Assembly (NCBI GenBank): GCA_049585795.1
Contig: JBAVAQ010000026.1
Coordinates: 62,001-126,000, forward strand
Direction: 5' to 3'
DNA from: JABDBE01 sp049585795
Lineage (GTDB): Bacteria; Acidobacteriota; Terriglobia; Terriglobales; Acidobacteriaceae
Length of the DNA: 64,000 nucleotides
Both the position numbers and the translations under genes were made by a program. The notes below the pieces were generated by a model. It worked only from the letters and a program-made list of their open reading frames with translations. It had not been told where the DNA came from and searched no databases. Of this stretch, positions 25,749 through 33,727 are shown one piece after another (positions within the stretch are counted from its first letter, which is position 1; the number at the start of each line of letters is the position of its first letter).

Positions 25749-26912
25749 ATGGCAATCCCGCTCAGCTATAACGTGCGCAATCTGCGGCTGCGCAAGAGTC
25801 TCACGGTGATGACCGCGCTGGGGATCGCGCTCACCGTAGCCACAGCGGTCTTCATCATGGCGCTGCTGGCGGGTTTGAGTCGCGCGTTTGCCACAACCGG
25901 CGATCCTCTGAATGTGCTGATGCTGCGCAAAGGGTCGGACTCGGAACTCGCCGCAGGCGGAGTGTCGCGAGACGCAGTACAAGTATTGAAGGATCTCCCG
26001 GGAGTGGCTAAAGACAGCAAAGGCGAGCCTCTGGTCTCGGGCGAAGACATTCTCGTAGTAGTGATGCCGCGCAAGGGCGGGACTGGCGAGACCAACGTCA
26101 CCACGCGCTTCCTGACGCCGCTGGGAATCGAAATGCGGCCGAAGATCCACCTGATTGCCGGCCGCTGGTTCACTCCCGGACAGCGGGAGGTGGTGGTAAG
26201 CAGCTCGATCAACAAGCGCTTTGAGCACGCGAATATTGGCGATACTGTGCACATTGGCAAGGGCGACTGGCCGATCGTCGGCATCTTTGACGGCAGCGGC
26301 ACGGCGCACGATTCTGAAATCTGGGGTGACATCAACCAATTGGTCACGGATTTTGAACGTACGGTGTACTCGTCGGTGCTGGTGCGTGCGACCGATCCGG
26401 CGTCGGCCCTGGCTCTGAAAAACCGCGCGAACGACGATCAGCGGCTGGAACTCAATGGCCTTCTCGAGCCCGACTACTACGCCTCGCAAACCAAGTCGGG
26501 AGCCCCGATCAAGATCGTGGGATGGATCGTCGCCTTCATCATGGCAGTAGGCTCCTGCTTCGCTGCGGCGAACACTATGTATGCCGCCGTGGCTTATCGC
26601 GGCCGCGAGATTGCGACGCTGCGTGTGATCGGATTTTCGCGTCCCAGCATTCTTACATCGTTCATGCTGGAATCCCTGCTGTTGTCCCTGCTGGGTGCGG
26701 CGCTGGGCATCCTTTTGATGTTGCCGTTCAACGGCATGACTACGGGCACGCAAAATCAGGTGACCTTCAGCGAAGTAGTATTCAGCCTGCAGATGACGCC
26801 GGTCGTGGTCGTCAGCGCAATTGGATTTGCCTTGATCATGGGAGTTCTGGGCGGGTTCGCTCCCGCCTGGCACGCGGCGCGACGAGACATATTGAGTGCG
26901 CTGCGGGATTAG
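25749..26912 (+). CDS. ABC transporter permease (DevC/FtsX-like)
   Basis: This is the second permease of the operon, 387 aa, preceded by GAAGGACGAG. It has the same fold as its upstream neighbour: an N-terminal helix (KSLTVMTALGIALTVATAVFIMALLAG), a periplasmic domain with VTTRFLTPLGIEMRPKIHLIAGRWF, then IVAFIMAVGSCFAAANTMYAAVAYRGREIATLRVIGF in pieces, and the end motif APAWHAARRDILSALRD. The two permeases are only distantly alike, which suggests a heterodimeric channel. The adaptor gene follows after 66 bases. Confidence 0.9.
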   Translation: MAIPLSYNVRNLRLRKSLTVMTALGIALTVATAVFIMALLAGLSRAFATTGDPLNVLMLRKGSDSELAAGGVSRDAVQVLKDLPGVAKDSKGEPLVSGEDILVVVMPRKGGTGETNVTTRFLTPLGIEMRPKIHLIAGRWFTPGQREVVVSSSINKRFEHANIGDTVHIGKGDWPIVGIFDGSGTAHDSEIWGDINQLVTDFERTVYSSVLVRATDPASALALKNRANDDQRLELNGLLEPDYYASQTKSGAPIKIVGWIVAFIMAVGSCFAAANTMYAAVAYRGREIATLRVIGFSRPSILTSFMLESLLLSLLGAALGILLMLPFNGMTTGTQNQVTFSEVVFSLQMTPVVVVSAIGFALIMGVLGGFAPAWHAARRDILSALRD

Positions 26913-26978
26913 AAATGAAGGCCTTGGTTGGACAGGGAATTTGCATCAGCGATACGAAGGAAATCATCTTCAAAAATA

Positions 26979-28346
26979 ATGCCGATTGACGCAAAACACG
27001 AAGACCTGCAAAGCCTGCGCATCGATCGCAGTGCTCGCGCCGGGGGTGAGGGCGAGCCTCCAGCCTGGGCACGGCGCTACATTTTCGTTGGAATTGGTTT
27101 GCTGGTTCTGCTGGGCGTGGTGGCGCTTGCGTACCGTATGTTCTCGCACGACGCTCCTGAGGTGGTAGTGGTTCGTGCCTCAGCACAGAGCGGCGATGTC
27201 GGCGGCGTGGTGCTTTCCGCCAGCGGCTACATTGTGGCTCATCATAAGATCAATCTGAATTCCAAGGTCACTGGCCGCGTGAAGTGGATCGGCGTGGAAA
27301 AGGGTGACAAGGTTAAAGAAGGCCAAGTCCTGGTGCGCCTCGAAGATGAGGAGTTCCGTGCCCAGTACGAGGAGGCGAAGGGCGCCGCGGACAATGCCAG
27401 GGCTTATCTTGAGGAACTGGAACACGGATCCCGCCCCGAAGAAATTCAGCAGGCGCAGCATAATCTCGATGAGGCCAAGGCCACACTGGCGGATGATCAA
27501 ATTACGCTCAGCCGCACCCAAGACCTCTGGGCGCAAGGAGTGGTATCGAAACAGGCCCTCGATGACGCCACCGCCAAGTTCGGCGCCGACCAGCAACGGG
27601 CGAATTCTCTAGACAAAGCCTTCCAGTTGGCCAAACTCGGTCCTCGCAAGGAGGAGATTGAACGCGCACGGGGCGCCCTCGAACAGGCGCAAGGGCAGGC
27701 AGACTATGCCAAGTCTCTGCTTGACGCGACTGTGATTCGCGCACCCGTCACAGGGACGATTCTGGAGCGTGCCGCGGAAAAAGGCGAACTCGTAACCTCG
27801 GGATTTGCCAGTACCGCCGAGGGTGGTCCGCAAGGTCTCGTGGTTGCTTTGGCTGATCTGAACGATCTTCAAGTGGAACTCGATATCGCGCAGGACGATT
27901 TCGCCAGGCTGCACCCGAAGCAAAAAGGCGTGGTTACCGTAGACGCGTACCCCGACCGTCATTGGGACGGCCAGATCGCCGAAATCTCTCCTGAAGCCAA
28001 CCGCGCTAAGGCCACAGTTCAGGTGAAAGTACAAATTCTGAATCCGGACGCATATCTCCGGCCCGACATGAACGCTACTGTCAAGTTTTTGGCAGACGAT
28101 AGCAAGCATGCGAGTACGCAACCGCAGGGAGTTTTCGTGCCCAACGCGGCCATTCATGATCGCGATGGCAAGAAATTTGTCTTCCTCGCATTTGACGGCA
28201 AGGCATTGTTGCGGGAAGTGAAAATTCAGGCGCAACGCAGCAGCGGCGTGCTGGTGCAAGGCCTTAACGGCGGGGAAGACGTGATCACTTCGGCGCCGCA
28301 AGAGTTGAAAGACGGCGAAAAAATCAGGATCAAAGGACAGTCATGA
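26979..28346 (+). CDS. HlyD/MacA-like periplasmic adaptor protein
   Basis: This membrane-fusion protein links the ABC permeases to an outer-membrane channel. I use the ATG at 26979 (MPIDAKHEDLQSLRID), although a TTG at 26928 is in frame, and the ribosome site is weak for both. The order is a short cytoplasmic tail, a membrane anchor (YIFVGIGLLVLLGVVALAY), a first biotinyl-lipoyl half (NLNSKVTGRVKWIGVEKGDKVKEGQVL), a long coiled-coil hairpin (about 130-250), the second lipoyl half (VIRAPVTGTILERAAEKGELV) and the beta-barrel region. Its stop overlaps the ATPase start as ATGA, so the two are coupled. Confidence 0.92.
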   Translation: MPIDAKHEDLQSLRIDRSARAGGEGEPPAWARRYIFVGIGLLVLLGVVALAYRMFSHDAPEVVVVRASAQSGDVGGVVLSASGYIVAHHKINLNSKVTGRVKWIGVEKGDKVKEGQVLVRLEDEEFRAQYEEAKGAADNARAYLEELEHGSRPEEIQQAQHNLDEAKATLADDQITLSRTQDLWAQGVVSKQALDDATAKFGADQQRANSLDKAFQLAKLGPRKEEIERARGALEQAQGQADYAKSLLDATVIRAPVTGTILERAAEKGELVTSGFASTAEGGPQGLVVALADLNDLQVELDIAQDDFARLHPKQKGVVTVDAYPDRHWDGQIAEISPEANRAKATVQVKVQILNPDAYLRPDMNATVKFLADDSKHASTQPQGVFVPNAAIHDRDGKKFVFLAFDGKALLREVKIQAQRSSGVLVQGLNGGEDVITSAPQELKDGEKIRIKGQS

Positions 28347-29053
28347 GCGCAGCTACCATTCCCCAAACTGCAGTGCAAGCCAAGGTGGTTCAGGCCCGCA
28401 ACGTCAGCAAGGTTTTCAAGCGCGACGCTTTTGAGGTCAAAGCCCTCGACGATGTTTCCATTGAAATCGGGAGTGGCGAGTTTTTGGCGCTGATGGGCCC
28501 GTCCGGTTCGGGCAAGACGACATTGCTGAACATGATTGCGGCCATCGACCGGCCTACCTCCGGAGAACTGCTGGTGCTGGGAGAAAATGTGTTTCGCTTC
28601 AGCGATTCTCAGTCCGCCCACTGGCGCAATGTGCACATTGGCTACGTTTTTCAGACGTTCAACCTGATCCCCGTGCTGACCGCGTTCGAGAACGTCGAGC
28701 TTCCCTTGCTGCTCACCAAACTGAATGCCCAGCAGCGGCGCGACCACGTAATGACCGCACTGAAACTGGTCGGCTTGGAGGAAAGGGTGAACCACCTCCC
28801 GAAACAGCTCTCGGGCGGCCAGGAACAAAGAGTCGCGATCGCGCGAGCGATCGTCAGTGATCCCACGCTGCTGCTGGCCGACGAACCAACAGGCGATCTC
28901 GACAGCCATTCGGCTACTGAAGTTTTGGAAATCCTGAAGCGCTTAAATGAGGATTTTCACAAGACGATTGTGATGGTCACGCACGACCCCCATGCTGCCT
29001 CGTACGCACACGTCATCCGGCACCTGGAAAAAGGAATGCTGCTGCCAGGGTAG
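28343..29053 (+). CDS. ABC transporter ATP-binding protein (MacB/LolD/DevA type)
   Basis: The 236-aa ATPase powers the preceding permeases. It has Walker A GPSGSGKTT, Q-loop YVFQTFNLIPVLTAFENVELPL, the signature LSGGQEQRVAIARAI, Walker B LLLADEPTGDLDS and the switch histidine VMVTHD. The YVFQTFNLIP wording is typical of the LolD/MacB group. In LolD/MacB proteins the signature is usually SGGQQQR; here it is SGGQEQR, a mild change. It overlaps the adaptor by four bases and ends the operon. An inverted repeat beginning at 29087 follows. Confidence 0.95.
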   Translation: MSAATIPQTAVQAKVVQARNVSKVFKRDAFEVKALDDVSIEIGSGEFLALMGPSGSGKTTLLNMIAAIDRPTSGELLVLGENVFRFSDSQSAHWRNVHIGYVFQTFNLIPVLTAFENVELPLLLTKLNAQQRRDHVMTALKLVGLEERVNHLPKQLSGGQEQRVAIARAIVSDPTLLLADEPTGDLDSHSATEVLEILKRLNEDFHKTIVMVTHDPHAASYAHVIRHLEKGMLLPG

Positions 29054-29086
29054 GGAACTGTAGAAACTCGACACAGTATTATCGAA

Positions 29087-29235
29087 TGACGTCATCCTGA
29101 ACACGGCGTCAGCCGGTGAAGGATCTCGGGCGGAGTGCCACACCTTTGGAGGTAGCTTAAGACCAGCGCTCAACCGCAATCCCACCAATACGCGCTAGAT
29201 CCTTCGCGGCCTAACGGCCGCTCAGGATGACGTCA
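29087..29235. repeat. Long dispersed hairpin repeat with TGACGTCATCCTGA arms
   Basis: TGACGTCATCCTGA (29087-29100) and TCAGGATGACGTCA (29222-29235) are perfect 14-bp inverted arms enclosing GGTGAAGGATCT and AGATCCTTCGCGG, which also pair. It lies at the convergent end of the ABC operon and may work as a bidirectional terminator. A related unit lies at 37091. Confidence 0.75.
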
Positions 29236-29260
29236 ACTTCAACGATAAGTGTCGCGCGCG

Positions 29261-29280
29261 AGACGCACCGAGCAGCGTCT
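29261..29280. repeat. Degenerate AGACGC/GCGTCT palindrome
   Basis: AGACGC and GCGTCT separated by eight bases, a diverged member of the 11397 family, abutting the stop codon of the next gene. Confidence 0.45.
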
Positions 29281-29802
29281 TTACGGTTGAGAGAGCGGCA
29301 CGCCGTGGTGCCCTGCCGGAACTGGATCGGATACCCACTGCCACGCTCGCCGGCCATTTTCTCGAACCACGCTTAACGCTTCGCCATATTCCACCAGCCG
29401 GTTGAGCACTGTGGTCACCGAGGCCAGCGGATCCTTGTGGCGGACTAATATGGTGGGAAGACGCTGCTGAATCTGTTCACAGACCTCACGCACCGCCAGC
29501 GGCCGTCCCGCCTCCATCAAAACCATGCGGCACGCTTTCGTAAAGCCCGGCTGGCGTCCTCCAGTTTTGCGGTCCACTAACTCCAGCAGGTCCTCTCCCA
29601 GGATTTCGTCGCCGAACAAATTCGCAAGCCCCGAGATTGTCTGTTTCAGGGTGCCAATGCGTTTCATGATTTCAGCCCGCTGACGCATCAACTGGCGAAG
29701 TTCTTCATGAGCCGCTTTGACCACTTCCAGAACATGAGGATCCCCGGTGTGTAGAAGAGTTCCGTTGCCCGTCCCGTTACTGCCGTTCGCTGCGTGCTGC
29801 AT
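29281..29802 (-). CDS. Hypothetical protein with predicted C-terminal winged-helix domain
   Basis: GGAGG seven bases before the ATG at 29802 fixes this start (MQHAANGSNGTGNG...), so the GTG opening at 29847 is not used. The 173-aa protein has a coiled-coil middle (VVKAAHEELRQLMRQRAEIMKRIGTLK split by window limits) and a C-terminal part GFTKACRMVLMEAGRPLAVREVC followed by LASVTTVLNRLVEYGEA. That is reminiscent of HARE-HTH or other winged-helix domains that pair a coiled coil with nucleic-acid binding. I recognise similar unnamed acidobacterial proteins; the function is inferred only. Confidence 0.75.
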   Translation of the reverse strand: MQHAANGSNGTGNGTLLHTGDPHVLEVVKAAHEELRQLMRQRAEIMKRIGTLKQTISGLANLFGDEILGEDLLELVDRKTGGRQPGFTKACRMVLMEAGRPLAVREVCEQIQQRLPTILVRHKDPLASVTTVLNRLVEYGEALSVVRENGRRAWQWVSDPVPAGHHGVPLSQP

Positions 29803-30203
29803 AACCCCACCTCCGAACGTGCCTGACCAGTCGTTCGTGCCTTGCACACCACCCCTGCCTCTAGATACGCAGAGATGTGTTCCATGGTTCCGTTGACCGC
29901 GAATCTGAGAAACAATATCCGATCACGCGCGTTCACCATCCTCATTTGCGGGACGAGATGGAATTCGTCCAACCCGAAACTGACTGCTTATTTGGACGTT
30001 AGGACGCGGGAAAGGTGAGGGAGTTTACAAGAATGTGACAAGTGGCTGGAAGGTGCGGACCAATGCTGCTTCGGTGAGGACGAATTCGCCTTCACAGGAT
30101 TCAGCATGCAGGATTCAGCACGCAGCATTCATTCCTATTTTTGGGCTCATCTTTAGCCGCCGGGATCTTCAAGCACCGAGTGCCGAATGCTGACTGCTTG
30201 TTC
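29803..30203. other. Intergenic region with short direct repeats
   Basis: About 400 bases. GCAGGATTCAGCA-like words repeat in tandem near 30098-30135, and a related GTGCCGAATGCTGA lies near 30180. They look like another minor dispersed repeat. Overlapping minus-strand open frames have no recognisable content. No RNA gene is seen. Confidence 0.5.
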
Positions 30204-30692
30204 TCAGCACGCTGACTTTCGCCGCGCATCCAGACTCAGCGGGCCCGCTCCGAATTGGGAAATGAGGAGAGCTCCTCCCAGCATGCTTGCGTTCTTGATA
30301 AACATCGCCATTTGCATCTGAGCCATCATCGGGTCTTTCGCAGCCCAGAAGTTGTGTATGATCAGCGTGACCGGAACCAGGAAGAGGACCAGCAGCCATG
30401 CCCCAATCTTGACCCGGTATCCGAGCACAATGCTGAGTCCTCCCAGCATTGCGAGAATTCCCGATGCGGGAACCAGCAAGGCAGCCACCGGCACTCCCGC
30501 ATGCGCGGCGTACGAGATCTCTTGCTGAGAAAAATGGAAAAATCCCGCGATGATGAAAATGGCGGCAAATAAAATCCGCCCCGCTAGCGTAATAAAAGAG
30601 CCCGCAGATGCGCGTCCTTTCGCGTCCGCGGTGTGTGCTACACCTGCAGTCTGCGAACGCTGTGATGAGGTCGAAATTGAGTTGCTGGCCAT
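30204..30692 (-). CDS. DoxX family membrane protein
   Basis: The 162-aa inner-membrane protein has a short polar N-terminus and four helices: LAGRILFAAIFIIAGFFHF, VPVAALLVPASGILAMLGGL, IGAWLLVLFLVPVTLIIHNFW, and the last around MFIKNASMLGGALLI. The NASMLGGALL end is typical of the DoxX group. AGGAGGG lies eight bases before the ATG. DoxX proteins are linked to quinone or thiosulfate redox chemistry and oxidative stress in some species. Divergent from a HxlR-type regulator across a palindrome, it is probably that regulator's target. Confidence 0.9.
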   Translation of the reverse strand: MASNSISTSSQRSQTAGVAHTADAKGRASAGSFITLAGRILFAAIFIIAGFFHFSQQEISYAAHAGVPVAALLVPASGILAMLGGLSIVLGYRVKIGAWLLVLFLVPVTLIIHNFWAAKDPMMAQMQMAMFIKNASMLGGALLISQFGAGPLSLDARRKSAC

Positions 30693-30765
30693 GCGAAGCC
30701 CTCCTGAAAAATTCTGGGAATCAAACGCCCTTACTATTCCGAACTAGATGACAAATACCGCTTAC

Positions 30766-30819
30766 TAGTTACTTTAAATAACTACTTGCATTTGTAAAGT
30801 AGGAACCATAAAGTAACTA
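30766..30819. promoter_or_regulatory. Nested palindromic operator between doxX and hxlR
   Basis: TAGTTACTTTA (30766-30776) and TAAAGTAACTA (30809-30819) are perfect 11-bp inverted arms. Inside them CTACTT (30782-30787) and AAGTAG (30797-30802) form a second inverted pair about the same centre, 30792. The region is AT-rich and sits between two divergent starts, as expected for the binding site of the HxlR-type regulator. Assignment to that regulator is inferred from position. Confidence 0.65.
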
Positions 30820-30833
30820 AGTGAGGTAATCCC

Positions 30834-31220
30834 CTGCGCCGCTATTCTCAATCGCCCAGGCCCTGCCCTATGGGCGGACTACTCGAAGTATTGACCCGCC
30901 CTTGGACGATGCACATTCTGTGGGCCTTATCCACCAATGGACCCGCCCGGTTTGGGGTTCTTCGACGCCAGATCGAGGGTATCTCGTCCCGTGTTTTGAC
31001 CGAGCGTCTGCGCCTGCTGGAACAAAAGGGATTCGTTTACCGGGACTACGAAGCCACCATTCCGCCTTCGGTCACCTACGGCATTACCAAGCGCATGAAG
31101 GACATTCAAAAGGTGCTGGGTGAGTTAGATCAACTGGCGCGCAAGTGGCAACAGGAAGATGTACCGACCCCGCTTAAAGGAAGGGATAAACGGGCCGGAG
31201 AAGCGGTTTCTTCAACATGA
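30834..31220 (+). CDS. HxlR family winged-helix transcriptional regulator
   Basis: The frame from the ATG at 30870 lacks the conserved N-terminal CP motif. Extending to a CTG at 30834 restores LRRYSQSPRPCPMGGLLEVL, which matches the family's usual start. GAGGT lies seven bases before the CTG, so I favour a CTG start of 128 aa; this is unusual. The HTH part includes RPWTMHILWALSTNGPARFGVLRR and ISSRVLTERLRLLEQKGFVYRD. HxlR proteins sense aldehydes, quinones or redox state. It probably controls the divergent doxX gene and itself. Confidence 0.88.
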   Translation: MRRYSQSPRPCPMGGLLEVLTRPWTMHILWALSTNGPARFGVLRRQIEGISSRVLTERLRLLEQKGFVYRDYEATIPPSVTYGITKRMKDIQKVLGELDQLARKWQQEDVPTPLKGRDKRAGEAVSST

Positions 31221-31246
31221 ATCGACGTTTTTCCACCTGTTCTTCC

Positions 31247-31274
31247 TTGACAAAAGCAGCATACCTGTTAGAGT
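31247..31274 (+). promoter_or_regulatory. Candidate promoter for the 86-aa gene
   Basis: A perfect TTGACA (31247-31252) is followed after 16 bases by TAGAGT (31269-31274), about 45 bases before the ATG at 31320. Confidence 0.45.
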
Positions 31275-31319
31275 GCGGCAAAATGCTTCTCCCAGAGCAT
31301 TTGAAGAAGGGACCCTGGT

Positions 31320-31580
31320 ATGAAGAATGTTTACGAGGTTCTGAGGCAGAAGGAACTCGAACTGGCGCGGTTGGAGAAAGAAGTTGAGGCGTTGCGTGTA
31401 GCCGCCCCCTTGTTATCCGATGACAAGGAATCGATGCTGGAAGCGACCAGCAATAAACCGACATTAGCCAGTCCCACAACGACGCAGCAGCCTATCCGCA
31501 TCCCGCAGGCGGCCGTCAATGCCAGCCCGCAACCAGCGCGCGCGGCCGGCTGGGAAGACACAGCTAAGCGCTGGCCGTAG
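31320..31580 (+). CDS. Small conserved coiled-coil protein (86 aa)
   Basis: It begins MKNVYEVLRQKELELARLEKEVEALRVAAPLL, a short leucine-spaced coiled coil, then a low-complexity Thr/Pro/Ala tail ending GWEDTAKRWP. I have seen this N-terminus in multiple copies in acidobacterial genomes, always unannotated. It seems to be a lineage-specific small-protein family. GAAGGG precedes the ATG, and a good -35 box lies upstream. It has no signal peptide or membrane segment. Function is unknown. Confidence 0.75.
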   Translation: MKNVYEVLRQKELELARLEKEVEALRVAAPLLSDDKESMLEATSNKPTLASPTTTQQPIRIPQAAVNASPQPARAAGWEDTAKRWP

Positions 31581-31607
31581 CGACGTTGTTTCGTCCTGGT
31601 TCCTGGT

Positions 31608-31630
31608 GTACCTTTGTGTCCTTTGTGGTA
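31608..31630. repeat. CCTTTGTGTCCTTTGTGGT repeat
   Basis: Two tandem CCTTTGTG units form the clearest single-strand example of the family first seen at 1136. It lies between the 86-aa gene and the PilZ fusion gene. Confidence 0.65.
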
Positions 31631-31769
31631 TCGGTCAAAGCGCTCTGAGGAAATTTCCTTTCGAGCGATGCTATACTCCACCCAACAACTCTGGCCGAAT
31701 CATTTCCCAATTACGCTTTCAGAGGAAGGCGAGGCGGGGTGGTGTGCCGGTACAGGCAGAGGTTAAGCC

Positions 31770-32675
31770 ATGAATACGGCTGCGACGCAGGCGCCGGCTC
31801 GAGTGTTTACCAACACTCGCCGCGTGCCTCGCTTCCCCTTGGCAGTTCCCGCAGACGTTACCGTCTTACGATCAGGCATTCCCTACTCCATTCCTGGACG
31901 TTCAGTCACTCTCGGGGAGCGCGGTGTTGGTCTGGTGCTGGCCGGGGAGCTTCATACCGGCGATTCGGTTGGCATTGAATTCCGCTTGCCTGATGCGGGA
32001 GGGCCGTTCCGCCTGAAGGCAGTGGTGCGCTACCAGGCGTTGTTCCATTGTGGTCTGGAGTTTGTAAATCTGACCTCGGAACAGCAGACGCTGATCGAGC
32101 ACTGGACGCGAAGGAAGTCTGTCGCCGATCCCTCGGCGGCGGTTGCTGATGCCCGATCCTTGGCATCGCGGCCAGCGGTCAAGCCCGCGAAATCGCGTGA
32201 TATCCCCAGTCAAGTCATCAGTCAAAAGACTTCTCTTCGAAAAAGTAATCGACCGATGTTGCGCCGCTCTGCTTGGGTGACACTTGTGGGAACACTTCTG
32301 CTCGGGGCTGCAGGATGGTGGCACTGGCGCCAGGCGTGGGGTGAGTTAGAATCGCAGATTCCGCCAAGCCGGGGGTCTTTGCAACACTCCCCTATCTATG
32401 TTCCGGCGGAAGTGATAGAAGGGTTGTTAATCCACAAGATTGAACCAATCTATCCCGAGGCCGCAAGGCAAACGAACATCCAGGGCATCGTCGTCCTTGA
32501 TGCGATCATCGGACGCGACGGAAGCGTCGTCGACGTCCGTCCGATCAGCGGCCCGGAAGAACTCGCGCCCGCAGCTGTGGATGCGGTGAAATGGTGGCGC
32601 TTCCAGCCATATGAGGCAAACGGCCAGCCCGTCGAAGTCGAGACCAAGTTAGCGGTGGAGTTCAGGGAGAATTGA
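31770..32675 (+). CDS. PilZ-transmembrane-TonB_C fusion protein
   Basis: The 301-aa protein starts after AGAGG with a PilZ-like domain (about 15-115) containing RxxxR (R17-R21) and CGLEFVNL near its end. A basic linker and one membrane helix follow (about 164-184), and then a C-terminal TonB domain (about 222-299: PIYPEAARQTNIQGIVVLDAI, KWWRFQPYEANGQPVEV). The second PilZ motif, normally D/N-x-S-x-x-G, reads TLGERG, so c-di-GMP binding is doubtful. The cytoplasmic PilZ and periplasmic TonB_C layout suggests a device that passes a cytoplasmic signal to a periplasmic or outer-membrane partner. It has no proline-rich TonB spacer. Confidence 0.85.
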   Translation: MNTAATQAPARVFTNTRRVPRFPLAVPADVTVLRSGIPYSIPGRSVTLGERGVGLVLAGELHTGDSVGIEFRLPDAGGPFRLKAVVRYQALFHCGLEFVNLTSEQQTLIEHWTRRKSVADPSAAVADARSLASRPAVKPAKSRDIPSQVISQKTSLRKSNRPMLRRSAWVTLVGTLLLGAAGWWHWRQAWGELESQIPPSRGSLQHSPIYVPAEVIEGLLIHKIEPIYPEAARQTNIQGIVVLDAIIGRDGSVVDVRPISGPEELAPAAVDAVKWWRFQPYEANGQPVEVETKLAVEFREN

Positions 32676-32693
32676 CCTCGGGGCGCGGGTTCG

Positions 32694-33215
32694 TTATGCG
32701 CCAGCGGTCTCGTCCATCAGCTTCGACGGCCCCCTCAGAACGCTCTGCTCGGCGTACCAGTCAGTAACCAGTCTTCGGATCATCTCCTGCCATTGCGGCG
32801 ACGGAGCATACGGCGCCGATGAATACGACGCGGAAACCGGCACGCTCGGATGTTCCACGACACGGCTGGGCGAAACCCCGCAGACTGATGCAGCCTTTTT
32901 CCGGGGAGCCTGGGTTCGCGGCCCGCACAATTCCAGCACAAAAGTCGGCGGGCCGACGAGCAATCCGATTCTCTGGCGAGGCCTAATAGCCCGAATCCGC
33001 CGGCAAAGCGCGCCTGCCTGTTCGGAATTCTCTTGCGCCGCCAGTAGTACCAGATCGTAGGTATGCATCCTGGAGAGATATGCAGCATCCGCCACACTGC
33101 TGGCTGTGTGAACTTCAATCTCGTAGTTTCTCAGGATCGTGGCCCGCAAGTTTTGTTTTGTGGTGTTCTGATCGATCAGCAGGATTCTTCGGTGGTCACT
33201 GTGCAGATGAGTCAT
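32694..33215 (-). CDS. Degenerate response-regulator receiver protein
   Basis: I start at the ATG at 33215, eight bases after GGAGAAG (173 aa). Residues 8-105 follow the receiver pattern: RRILLIDQNTTKQNLRATIL with only one of the usual acidic pair, then TYDLVLLAAQ where the phospho-accepting aspartate is replaced by alanine (position 59), then RPRQRIGLLVGPP with no KP lysine. It therefore looks like a phosphorylation-independent receiver. The C-terminal 65 residues are low complexity with no DNA-binding domain. It converges on the PilZ-TonB_C gene, with stops 19 bases apart. Confidence 0.72.
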   Translation of the reverse strand: MTHLHSDHRRILLIDQNTTKQNLRATILRNYEIEVHTASSVADAAYLSRMHTYDLVLLAAQENSEQAGALCRRIRAIRPRQRIGLLVGPPTFVLELCGPRTQAPRKKAASVCGVSPSRVVEHPSVPVSASYSSAPYAPSPQWQEMIRRLVTDWYAEQSVLRGPSKLMDETAGA

Positions 33216-33482
33216 GGAACACTTCTCCAAAGCCGTAGAAACGCCGCCAACTGCCAACGCCAGAAGGCAAAACCGGAGGACCTGAGATGAATACAGGCCC
33301 CCGGAGTTCCACGTGGTGAAAACCCTCCGGCGAATGTGCCGATGGCATGGAGAATAGTGAATTAAGGTTGAGGGAACGTTTCGCGGGTGTTAAGTTTTTG
33401 TGAATTTAGCGGTAGGGTGATCACGTTCCTCAGACCGGAGAACGTTAAGAAGCCGGTTTCCCAATGGGTGGTGCGGAACGAG

Positions 33483-33515
33483 GGTCAATGTTTGACCTTG
33501 GGTCATTGTTGACCC
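33483..33515. promoter_or_regulatory. Two tandem GGTCA...TGACC dyads
   Basis: GGTCAA-TGT-TTGACC (33483-33497) and GGGTCA-TTGT-TGACCC (33500-33515) are two perfect 6-bp-arm palindromes whose starts are about 17 bases apart. They share the half-site GGTCA and look like a double operator for a dimeric regulator. Confidence 0.55.
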
Positions 33516-33565
33516 AGGGTGTGTAGTTTTTTCCGTCGAAACCGATGCCCCATGCTACAAAAAGG

Positions 33566-33600
33566 TTGCATTTTCTGAGTACTGAAGTAATATGTTACTT
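33566..33600 (+). promoter_or_regulatory. Candidate promoter overlapped by AAGTAA-TATG-TTACTT palindrome
   Basis: TTGCAT (33566-33571), 16 bases, then TAATAT (33588-33593) could be a -35/-10 pair for the gene at 33728. The perfect palindrome at 33585-33600 covers the -10 box, a usual repressor position. Confidence 0.45.
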
Positions 33601-33727
33601 AGGACGCGGTGGTAAGCGTCCGATCCAGTCGTGGTACCGCCCTTTCTTCCAGGTTCAAGAGCCGTAACCAACTGTCTCGTCACGAGGTGGATACTACTGC
33701 CTCGGGCTAGGTTCGGAGAAACCTTTT

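Larger units (their letters stand above)
33216..33727. other. Divergent region rich in palindromes before gvp-like gene
   Basis: More than 500 bases without a gene between two divergent starts. It contains two tandem dyads (33483-33515) and a palindrome over a candidate promoter (33566-33600), both listed separately. I see no RNA gene. Confidence 0.55.

Noticed and set aside
25689..26873. 394-codon minus-strand frame opposite an ABC permease
   Set aside because: Its protein is histidine/arginine-rich without domains, and the plus-strand gene is a clear permease in an operon.
33560..33600. Sigma-54 promoter upstream of the gvp-like gene
   Set aside because: TTGCA is present but no GG lies at the required distance for the -24 element.
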